A model generated the notes under the pieces. That model had not been told where the DNA came from. It did not search any database and was given only the letters and a program-made list of their open reading frames with translations. The position numbers and the translations under genes are program-made. From contig OY288261.1 of NCBI GenBank assembly GCA_958450325.1, forward strand, positions 12,305,113 through 12,369,112: a stretch of DNA of 64,000 nt, read 5' to 3'. Source of the stretch: Agrostemma githago. Its lineage: Eukaryota; Streptophyta; Magnoliopsida; Caryophyllales; Caryophyllaceae. Shown here piece after piece: positions 22,901 through 34,900 of the stretch. The stretch's first letter is position 1. Every line of letters begins with the position of its first letter.

Positions 22901-25900
22901 TTCATCCACTTGATCCTCCTCCAAATTCTCTTCCCAACTTGGAATCTCCACCGCAAACAATTGAGTTTGTTTAAACTTACACCTATGATTTCTATCATAG
23001 GTTCATTACAAAAATAGCATTCCCCACGCTTTGCTTCTCAGCTCTCTCCACTGCACTTAAGAATTTAGTCGGTCTAGGTTGAGCAATTGTAGGAGCGACA
23101 CTACTATTAGTTGTTCCAGGTGTTGGTAATAGCCCCTTCGCCCAAGGTTTCACTGGCTGAGTCAGTACTCTAGGATTGTTAGGTACAGGTTTATGCTGAT
23201 ATCTAGTAGCAGCGAGGGTTTCCTCCTGCAACCTCGCATACTCTACCGCCTCAGCTAATGTCTGGGGTTTAAAAGCCCTCACAAACGGTTTTAAAGCTGG
23301 TTTTAAGCCACCTATGAAGTTGTCCAGGAAATACTGGTGAGGGCGTAACGCATTTCTCCGTATCATTAAGGCTCTAAGACTCTCAAATGCATCTAAATAA
23401 TCCTCAATTGAGCCATGTTGATTCAGTTTATTGAATTCCTCAACAACGTTTCCTCCAATTTCCTCCTTAAATCGTGCGCACAAGTCAATGATAAATTCAT
23501 CCCAAGTAACTATAGTTCTAACAGCTATGTAACTGTTAAACCAAGACTCTGCTCGCCCTATCATGTACATACTCGCTAAATCGACTCGTTGATTAGCAAC
23601 AATTTTACACAAATTGAAATACTTAACGCACTTCTTCATCCACAACCTTGGATTCTTTCCATCGAAAACCGGAAATTCAACTTTAGGATTGAAAGTTACA
23701 GGGTGTTTATTACCTGCAACAGATGGTTCCGGCGGTTCTGGTGGCCCAGGAGGTTCGTCACCTTCCCTCTCCTTAAGCATCCGAAGAATTTCCCCTAACA
23801 ACATTGAGTTTTTTGTCAACGCAGCTGCCTGTTGCTCTAACCTCTGCTCTACCGTCAACATACGATTCTCCATGATTGCTTGTAGTTGCTTAACAGTGAG
23901 ATGTCGAGAAGGCGCCAGAATGTACGGCTCTGATACCAATGATATAGCGCAGGAGTTCCCCCTCAACAATGGCGTCGAGGACCTCGAGTTCTATGTCGCG
24001 ATAACAGAATGTAAAGGGAGAGAGAAACGGAGAAGAAGAAGAAGTTTGTAATTTTTTTCATGCCTTTTTTGTTCACCTGACATTAGTATTTATACAGTTG
24101 TGTAACGTAACTAATTTGTAACAACCAAGCTACAAGTCGACTAATCTCAGCCACTTATTAATGCTTTAATATCAGCCATTCATTTATCTATATGACGTGT
24201 CCTGTATCATTCCCATTGTTTTTCTTTCCTTCATACGAGTATTTACTAAAGTACCCTTATAAAAACCACACAATTACAAGTCATTCTCACTTTTCGAGAG
24301 AACTCTTCTCTTCAATATCTCTCGCAACATAAGAAAAAATATTATGAAATATATGCTCATTTAAAAGCTCTTTCCCGTAAGGAATTTTATGGTACAATTT
24401 TTAAAAAATTTGGATTAATATATTTACATAAAAATTGAAGTCAAAGTCTCGTCTCGAAAAAGTAAAACGTCGTATATAAAAATACGGAGGGAGTAATAAA
24501 GACATAAAACTAATTAATCTCCAACATTTGTGAGTTATCACCCCCTCCCTCCTCCTAGGCTCCCACAGTCCCACCAACCACCTTCTCTCACCCACCACCG
24601 TTCCCCGAAAATCCCATTTACCATCACACTACCACCCATCACCACTATTCGCACCACCTTACATCATATCCTTCACTGCCGCCAGCCGACATTCTCACCG
24701 TCGTACCTCCTCCCTACCTTACCTTCATCATCGTGATTATCCTCGCCATCATACCTCTTCACCGTCCTACTCGTCGCCGCCCCCCCCCCCCCCCCCACCC
24801 ACCAACGTCATCCCTACCGCCCCACATCCCCACCACCGTCATCCCTACCACCTCAACCACCGTCGAAATCCCTACCTCCCCATCACCAACATACCTACCA
24901 CCTCCACCACCGTCGACATCCTACACCCTCTCCCCATTTCTTCCGCCTCCCCTTCCATTCATTAACCCACATCACAACCAAATGATCGATTCTCGGCTAA
25001 GACTTTCACTTAAAACGATAGAAACCGTTATATTTTCGCTGGAACCGAACCGTTGATTTGTTAAAAAAAATTCAGATGATGTAACCTATCTAAAAGAATA
25101 AAGAAATTTTCGTCTTTAAAAACTGGATTTTTGTCTTTCTGATTGTTTATGTTATTACTGACTACTCGATCACTCGTACTAATAAGTGATTCTTTTTTGC
25201 TAAATGTTGGCCTCACCCCTGAGTATAGTTATTATGGGATACGTACAAAGGTGTCTTTTGTCTTTTGATTTTTAAGTACGATGAAAGATCTGCATTTCAT
25301 AAATTAATGTGCTACAAAGCAGGAAAATACCATTTCCTAAGTAGGGAGATAGCAGGAACAATACCTGGAATCTTTTCACATTATCAGCCAACTTACTTTG
25401 AACCATTTTGGCTATACTTGGATCCTGCAAATGAATATGTATGAATTCATATAAGAACTTAAGGTTTGTGAATTATAAAAGGGAAGCCACAATTCTCCCC
25501 TTCCGACATCCAAGACAGGCTGTGAATGCCATAAAGATACACTCACAAGAGGAGTCAATAATATTATCTAACAACGAGTCTTTCTACAATTGACAGTCAC
25601 AAATCCATCAAACCACTGAAGACAGTATTAAACATATTAAATCTTACACTAGATGATGAATATCCATATCTCCTCTTGATTTGATCAACTGACTCAACCT
25701 TCCCATTTGTCGGCTCTTCTACTGCTGAAGGTTTCTCATTTTTAGCAGTCATTTGTTTCAGTTTACCTGGAAACGAGATTCTCCAATTAGAGGTAGCAAA
25801 ACATGTGCAACAGAGGTTGTTACGAATTATGATACCATTGTCTAAGATGTAAGGCAGAAATATGGCAATCAGACAGTTACAAATACATGCCATGATGATC

Positions 25901-28900
25901 AGATCAAACATACACTTGTCCACATCTGATCATATATTCAGCAAGGACATATTTATTGTTTCTCTATGCTAATTAATCTATTCCCTTGTAATGTGTGGTA
26001 TAAACAGGACACATCAATCATTACAGCCACAATCTTGAAAGCCAAAAGAATGACGAAGAATGTATCAACCTTTAAATGACTGGAACTTGCTTGCCAATTT
26101 CTGTTTACCGAGCAATGCCGTGACATTATTCCCCTTAGGTTTTCCATCCAGGTCATCAAGATCAATGTCATCTGCAGGACATGTGAAAGAATGAAGTGTG
26201 TAATGCACATATCTAAAATGCAAAATGTATATGTAAATTCAATGTGAAACTGAACAGTCCAAGCAAGCTAAAATTAAGCATTGTAATTTGACTATGATGT
26301 CTTTACATATGGGTATTGATTATTCAGAGCCATTTCAGGTTTTCCACGAGTCATATGAACGCAGCTTCAAGTGTTTCAAGCGTTATAGAAGTAGGCATTT
26401 GCACAGAGATTCCTCCTTTATCAGTTCTTGATTTCCTAAACGGACATATGTGCCTCATCTCGTTAAATATGTTCCCTCTCTTTACTTGCTTTCAAGGATA
26501 AAGGAAATTAACAAATGAAAGAGTTTGCAATTTGTATGAATAATCAGAAACCACTCAGTCATAGGGGAGTAAGGAGTTAATACAACGTATCCAACATTTG
26601 GTTAAAGACAGGCACCCTGTTGGCCTCACCTATATCCAAGTCAACATCATTAACTTCCAACACCTTGTCCTCATCTTCAGCTAGAACAGGAAAATTTGCA
26701 ACTGAAAAAATTATTGAGAGTTCTTCAGAACTTGCACTCACATCTCCAGCTCCATGAATTGTTTTATTTCCTGTTATCTCTTGGAAGACACTCCCAAATA
26801 TGCCCTGCCAGTGACAAACCCTTATATGAGATTTGATTTGACCCAAATTGATGTCAAACACAGACAGCACATTGTTAAATTTGATTTGCGCACCTTTTTC
26901 TTTTCTTTCTGGTTGACAGGAGTTGTTGACCCATCCTCTGAAGCTATCATATTTTCAGCATAGACTTGTGAAAAAGGATCCAAGTGTCTGACGGATTTTA
27001 TGTCAAAAAATCAGTTAAAAATGACATGTGTGGTCGAATCTATTTTTGTCTTTAACCACTCAAGAACAATAAGCCCAAGTCCAGAAACAGATACAGGGTT
27101 CCTCGACATATCTAAAATACTAAGTAGATCCTATCATCCATTTCTTTTGGAGCCAAAGATTTTTTTTTATTTTTTTTATTTTGTAAAACAATGGGCCATA
27201 GTAAAATACCTTAAAACCCTCCGCTCTTCTTACTATGAAGTAGGGAATAAAGGATAATAAGTCATCATGTCATCACAAGGGAAAGGCATTGGGCGAGGAT
27301 ACAGGACTAACTGTGGAACAGTAATGGTGAGGCACTACGATAAAAAATCAAAATAATCACCACTATATAAGTCACATCATGTCATCACAAACACCCCACC
27401 CTTTCCCTGTTTGGCAGGAGCTTTGATGGATAAAAAAATATTAAAATAATCACCAAGCAATTTTATCCAAGCATAAATCCAGGAGATCTTAAAAGATACA
27501 TAAGAATCACTCTACCACTGTTCCTATTTATTCACGTTTTTGCCTTTTGGATTCAACGTTCCCTTAAATGTTACTCCAAGAAAAACATGGATTAATAAAA
27601 ACAAGTACCTGTATGATTCATTTTGTAGCAGCATTGAAACAATGAAAATTTCCTGATCACTCCTTATCTGAACCAAACACAAGCACCTAGATCACTTGGG
27701 TAAACAGTACAGAGTATTTCATAAACAGGACAGAGATTAAATATTGAAACAATGGTCTACCATTATAACCTCCCCATCTGGAGCAGAGCACATGTAGTAC
27801 TCGGCCAGATAATTTTGTTGCATTGGTGGATGTGCCAAACTTCTCAATGTAGCTTCTTTAACAAGAGACAACTCCGGTAAGGATCTGTCATTTACGAGAG
27901 AAGTGCTATGAAGAATATATATATAACATACAGAGGATATTAGGACAGAAATACAGAAAAGAGGTACACTACTAATTTATGAAGCACATTTTCCGAGTTC
28001 TCATGTCCCCTGTCCTAGTCATTACCACCGGGAGAGTCTCCATAATATGCATTTAGGTCTTGCTTATTTTTGTTTCATTCTTCCAGTAATTAAAGTCAGT
28101 TTAATTAATGGGTTCCAAAAACGCATTTCACATGATAATTACACTGAGAACATAAGTACTACTCCCTCCCATCCATTCAATCCATTACATGGAGGATTTC
28201 ACAACTTTTAAGAAAAGTGGTAAAAGTAAGGGTATTATTGGTAAATCAAATGATTTTATGGGTCCACCAAACTTGAAGTAAGGAAAAAGTAGTGGCATTT
28301 TGTGTAAATAGAGTAAGGATATGAGAATTATAAGGTAAAGTTTTTTGCCAAAAGGGGAATGTAAAAAATTGATTGGATTGTCCATTTATAGTAAGCGTAA
28401 AGAATTGAATGGATGAGAGGGAGTACACGATTATACACATAAGCATCCATTGTCGTTTATATAAATGTCATTAACATACACCTCATACCTTCTTTAAAGA
28501 ATAGAAATCAATTAAACACATAAAGCTGACATGGTTAGTTGTCTAACTTGGCTGATTTATGGTAACAATGCCAGCTTCTCGAGTCATATAAAGAGTTCAA
28601 TTATAAGCACCTATGTCCTACGTGACCATGCTCCCACTGTTGAGTGCTCGAGTACCATTTTTAGGGAGTACAAAACTATTTGATGCCCAGTAACAAGACG
28701 ATGAATGGAATTTATAGTAGCAGAGTTTAACCTACCTTATTTCAACTTTTCCACATGCAAAGAGAAACATGGCTCCTAGGCTGGAAGAAGTGCAGATCAA
28801 TGATGCACAGTAACAAGAAGACGAACGAAATTTCTTTTTGTAGCAAACCTTCTTCTCCCCTTGAACTGCATGCGATAGGGAATAAATATACGCAGCTTTT

Positions 28901-31900
28901 TCGGAACAAAGCAACAATAACTGTGGCTTCTGTACTGTATTCTCTGCCAAAGCTGCCTTACTTGTATCTGCACAATCAAATATTTAGATGTGTTTATCAC
29001 CAAGATATGCTCGTCAAGCAGCAAAATGTAACTGACACCAAATAAGATCACAGAAAATTGCTAAGTACTTGCTTGTATTGCTGTTTGTTTTTCCAAAAAT
29101 ATATGCTACCTAAAATCTTCATCAGTAGAGCTCTGGACGGTTTCTTAGGGTGCACCGCACTACTGCTCAGTGTATTTCCGGTATCTGCATCAAGTATACA
29201 TATAGAAGAATCCCTTGTAGCCACAACTAGTATATTTTTTTCCAAACCATGTATGTCAAAACATTCAAACTGCAACGATATAATATCTGCAGAAAGTAGA
29301 GTTTCAATTTGCTTATGATACAATACAGAGGGACCTTCCACGTCGATCAGAGAAATCTGCAAAGAACGTATCTTAAACACATTAACCCTTAGGTGATCCA
29401 TAAATATGGTAGATGGTACACGGAAATAAGTGAATCAGACACAGGCTTACATGTCCATGTGCACAACCCACTGCAAGATGTCTTGAACCACTTCTACTTT
29501 TTAAATAAAGTACAGCTCCATTCACTTTGATATGTTTAACCGTCTGGATGACATGATTGCTTCCTTTCTTTGTGATTCCTGAGTACAAGCAACTCAAAAC
29601 TCTCGACACCGCAGATGTAAAAACTGAAAATATTCTCCATAATCAAATACAATTACGGTAGAAACAAGTTACCTGCTAAAGAGAAAAAACCACTCTCTAA
29701 GGCAAAGGGTTCTTGCTTAAATTGGTACATACGAACCTGTTTTCCAAATAAAGTAATAAAAAGATAGAAGACACATTATATAACAAAATAACATGCTCTG
29801 ACAAAAATATGGTGGGATCCTTACCATTCCACTTTTATCCCCCGAGAACAGAATCCTTGATTCAGCACAGTAGAAAACAGCAGTAACTGCCATGTCACTT
29901 GAGGATGAATCATCCTCACCCTACAATATGATAGAATATTTTTGGCATATTTAGGAGATCATTAAGGTGGGGAAAAATATGTATCAGGTTAAACAACATA
30001 AAGCTTCCTCCTTTACTTTAAGTTTAATTCCTTTTCCACCATTTTTTTTGGCATAGTTGGAGGCCATTAAGGGGTGAAAAAGATCTATCAGGCTGGAAAA
30101 CATACAAGCTTCCTCCTTCACATGTGAGTAGCGTATCGAAATTACAGCATCTAACACCTTATCCATTTCCCATTTGATTTATTTTGATATGCATCAACAA
30201 ATATTGTTCCTACATTTCCATATTATGCCCTGGTCTGTTTGCATGCAGCCTACATGAGAAGTAAATCAAGAACAGTAGCATAGACAAATTGCTCATTTCA
30301 TCAGAATGGCATCTTCTACTAGGTAGGTTCTCTTGTGTGTTGTAGTAATTGAGTTACAGGAAATTTGTTTAGGAAGATAGATCTACCCTATCCAAGCTGC
30401 AATAATTAGATGAAGAGAGACCAGTTACCAGTTGTGTTAACGACAGAAGCGGGACTAATAGAGAGCAACTGACATCCCAAAAGTTTATGGTTCCATCACT
30501 ATGCCCTGTTATATATAAATCCTTGACCTTTGAAAATCCAGTGAAATGGGATGGAATGAAATGCTTTGCCTCAGAAGGAAGAAGGCTTGGTAAATTTTTT
30601 GCCACCAATGAGTACTCCTACACTACACCTGATTAGAAAGCAGCTAACAAGGAAAAACTTGAAAAAGATGAAAGCTAAAAAAAATATCACCTCAATAGCA
30701 GAACCTATTATCTTAGAATGGTTTGTTAAAAACTGAGCAGAAGTGACAATTGAAGAATAATATGGAAGCTTTATAGTCATTTCACTTGGTGCTGATACTT
30801 GACTCTTTTTTTGGGACAGCAATAAATACTTCTGAATAGAATGGTCATCATAGGCATACATGCGACCAGATTTTCCGAGCAAAACTAAAAACCCTTGTTT
30901 ATTTTTGGACAGCTCATTTGTGCATGAAATTATCTCCATATTAACACACGGCTCAGGCAGCTGAAGCCCAAGTTTAATCGTCTGATTTTCAGTATCTTCA
31001 TTCAATAAGATCACCTGCAATGAACACTCCATAAGTCATAAGTGGTAGTCTGTTTTCCAAACAATTTGTTGGGAAAAAAGAGAGTAAACCAAAAGGAATG
31101 ACAGCTTATTGGGCCAAAAATCCTGCCGGTGCCAAAGAAACTATAAAGTACACTCATCTGTGAAAGCACCAATATAGCTTAAGAGATGCTGAACAATTCA
31201 AAACCTGAATCACAATACCTGAACTAAGTTCATATGTGTGGTATCAGAAGCACCTATAACATATAGCCGATTAGCTTTCCCATCTGAGTAGACCCACTTG
31301 AATGATGCAATTGGAATCTTTTCCAATTTATATCCAAAATTGAGCTTTGAAGCAAGAGTGACTTGGGCATTGCAAAACCCCCTAGATATTGAAGAACCAG
31401 TTCCAGTGTTTGAATTAGGAAAGACGGAGTATAGTACAATATCCCCAGTGCTATAACCAACAGCAACTTTACTTCCAAATGGGCATACCCAGCAAGCAGA
31501 AGTTACAATTTTTGTTTCATTGGAAAGTAGTTGTGCAGCAGATCCACCTGTTGTAGCCATAGCTTTGCTTTCCTGTATTGCCCATAATACCATCATCCCG
31601 TCAGCAAATATCAGGAAAATTCTGCACATGAACGGAGAAAATGGAAAGAATGTAATATTCGGTACAAGTAAGAAGGAATAAATAAGAAAAGCAAGTGTTG
31701 AGTGTAGGTTTAACTTGAAACCAGCACCCAAAAACAATAACCTATATTCTTCCGATACAAGCAAAATAAACCACAAAAGTAAAGAGCTGGCTTGTCATTT
31801 GCTCAGCCTGACGTAGCTCTCTCAGAAGTTTCATATCTGCATTATGACGTGTACCACATATGTAGCCTTACGTGAAAGATGGGAGGTTCTAGTGCCACCA

Positions 31901-34900
31901 TAAGTCCATAACACCATGTCAGGAATGTTAATCTCTCACAAACTTAGAGAGTACTGAAACTCAGTGGCGGACAGGGGGGGCCTCGGGGGGCACGTGCCCC
32001 CCAAATCCAGTCTGACATTTATATTAAGTATGAAAGAAAGTAGAGTTATATCAATTGATTGCTGTTGGATTAGTGGTAAGAGCTGTGCCTTTCACTCATC
32101 CCACCCGAGATCGAACCTCATAATAAGAGCTTGACCATCCCAACAAAGTTTTGATAAAGTTGAGACTTAAATGTATTTAACCCATTCTATAAGTCGCCGG
32201 TTTGAATTGTAATTTTGTTCTATAGGTAATTTATGCATAAGTAATTTCGTAATTTTTTATTTTACTCCGTAATATTTTTGGTAGATTAGTAATGTAATTA
32301 CTTTATAAACCCATCATTAGTTTTCAAGGATATTAGAGTTAGAAAAAATGATAACATAAAATAATACTACCTCTGTCCCACTAAGATTGACACGTTTCAT
32401 TAAAATACTCATCAGATATACGAGTAATAATGAAATGAGACAATCTTTTAGCGACGGGTGGAATATAACTATATAAATATATAACAACTCGCGGAATTCG
32501 GAAAAAAAAAATAGTGCCCCTCAGTCAAAAATCATGCGTCCGCCACTGCTGAAACTATTGCTTTTAATTTAGGAATATTTAATGTGAATAATCCTAAATA
32601 TCCATGCTTTTCTCATAATAATCCAAACTTCATTTAATCTTAAAATAAAATACACAATTAATACCTTATTCTCATATTGCATTTAAGTGACCGTTTACCA
32701 GTTAGTCAGGTCATTCTCTTTTGGGATATTTTACATTAATAATATCAACTATTGCCGGTCTTCCCAAAATAATCCAATCTTCAATTAATCTGAAAATACA
32801 CCTATCTATCGTATCTATCTTCCGTTAATAGACACAAAAGATAGGTTTGATTTAGCCCCATATGGGTTCGACACAAGTTTTAAGAAAAAGTGAACAAGTA
32901 GGAGGATATTGGTGATATGGGAGAGAAATACTAATGAAAACATTTACTGTAATAATATACTGTAGGTTATGTTGGGTTAAACTTAAGTTTGTATTATTAT
33001 GAGGAGGGATTCAATAGTTTAGATTATACCCATGAAATAACCCTTTAACATAAGTCACTAAGAGAGACCCTTTCATGAATATGTTCACAAGTTTGGAACT
33101 CAAAAAGGCACTTGTCATTTAAACTACGAAAAATACGAAATACGAAAAATAGGAAATTGGTTGGATATACTACCTCTCACTTTCTGCAGCGGGTTGGGGC
33201 AATATGAAGCTTAGAGGAGATGCAACTGCATCTTTATTTATAATTCCTGAAATAGACAAGTACCAGATCGCAAACATTCAATCTCTCTACTCTCTATCTC
33301 TTTCTCTTTCCATCTATCTCTCTATGACTCTTCTTCAAAAGATCGTGTGTGTGTACATCAAAAAAGGTGAAAGAGGGTCAAGTAGTTGCAATTTAGTTTT
33401 TTTATGTTTATATATATAATATAATAATTTAATGAAGTTAGTTATTTCCTTATTCAGTAACGGGCAAAAATTTTAAAAAATGGAACATAATTGGAACACA
33501 AAATTCGTCATCAGTTCAGATTTAGAGAACATACGAACTGCTAAATACAGGAATTTAGCCTTCTAACGAAATGAATGTTAGATGAACCAACTCAACTAAA
33601 ACCTTAAGGTGATGTTGAAGCCCAACTATTACATTTATAGTCTATTAATGAATACTCGGTACAATATAGTAAAACAGAGTTACGGCGTTAAAATCTAACA
33701 AGATGAAAATCATGCCTGTGGCCTGTCAGAGAACTCACCATGAGAAGCTGGGTAGGGGATGCAGTACTTCATCTTTTCAATGTGAAATGACTCTTGATGA
33801 AGCTTCCATATAGTAACAGTACCAGTAGAATCCCCAACAAATCTGTCAATAAAAGTAGAAATTTGAGTCAGTAAGGTCTTAGCTTCGTAGTCAATAACAA
33901 GCTTGAAATATTTGCTTTTAGTTCAAATATATCTCCTTTGCTATCACCTTATGGATGCTATATGCACATCAGAGATTCAGAGTACAATCATGACAGCATT
34001 TCAAATAAATCTACAAAATCTGTTATAATGGATGCGAGGAAGATACAGAACAAATTCAAACAAGGACAACTAACATACAAAGATTTACGTGATTCACTAT
34101 CGATGTGATAGCTACGTTCATGGCATATTCTAACATATTCTAACAGAATCAAAGCGCTTACATGAACTGTTGCAATAGAGCAAAAGATGTGATCTCTTCA
34201 CTGGATTGATGAACTTGACTCAAAATCTTTTTTTCTATGTTCCAAACCTAATTGTGAGACAAACGGGTGAGGAAAACATGAGTGTAAGAAAAGCAAGGAA
34301 AAAAGAGGCAACATATTAACCATTGGGGTTTAGATACCTCAATTCTATCTCCGAATGTAACATTGAAAAGCACGCCAGAGTTGGGAATGAACTTCAAAAA
34401 GCCATGAATTAGTCACTTCTAAGAATATGGTGAACAAAGAAAGGCTATACAGAAAATGACAGAAGTGAGCATATAAGATTTCATGACATCACAAGGAGAA
34501 AGTTTGTTCATAGTGGATCTTCTGTGAAGAGTACTAGATGAATGGATAGCATCCAGAAAACGAAAAGAATGGTAAAATAGCAACCTTTAGGAACTTGGTG
34601 GGTTGTTCATCATCAGACTCCAATAACGCTTGTGTGTTCTCTTTACCGAGCAGCTTGACTTGCCCATGCCTGTGAAAATAACAAGTTTAGTGCAGCTTAA
34701 TACTTACAAGAGCGGTGCTAAAACATATAAATGTTGATCCACTAAACAGCTTCTTAGATTGGGCTTGACATGTCATCAGAAGACAGCCAAATAAGATCCA
34801 TAGGCAATGATCTTCAAACATCACATTGAACAACACCGCCAGATAAATTGTTTATGCTTATAACCTCGGCAAGAGTAAATTAAGAAAGCAGAGTAATTAG

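Larger units (their letters stand above)
18317..24209 (-). mobile_element. Ty3/gypsy retrotransposon, chromovirus-like, degenerate
   Basis: Minus-strand order: 5' LTR 23940-24209 (270 bp, TGATACAGG...TATATCA), PBS, gag, protease, RT, RNase H, integrase, chromodomain-like tail, PPT, and a 3' LTR of which only about 98 bp remain (18317-18415). Short LTRs and a C-terminal chromodomain-like region suggest the Reina-type group, but that is not proven. Many frameshifts, a 724-bp hAT-like insertion and tandem duplications make it inactive. Confidence 0.9.
10161..25364 (-). other. 15.2-kb last intron of the tomosyn gene, filled with transposons
   Basis: Bounded by GTATTG after exon 22 (25364) and GCAG before exon 23 (10161). 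It carries, from low to high coordinate: a MULE-like element, three TA-array elements, an RTE LINE tail, a Stowaway/Tourist nest, a gypsy element with an hAT-like insertion, a Stowaway-like end and a C-rich tract. The other introns together occupy under 9 kb. Confidence 0.88.

Noticed and set aside
24530..25056. Pro/Thr-rich open frames resembling an extensin
   Set aside because: The tract is CCA/CCT-rich low-complexity intron DNA with a long C run, no signal peptide and no conserved repeat; compositional artefact.
32065..32125. tRNA gene
   Set aside because: Only A/B-box-like words; no cloverleaf with acceptor and anticodon stems could be drawn.
33204..33419. Plus-strand frame with SLSLSIYLS repeat
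   Set aside because: Antisense to exon 7 of the tomosyn gene and a CT-rich intron tract.
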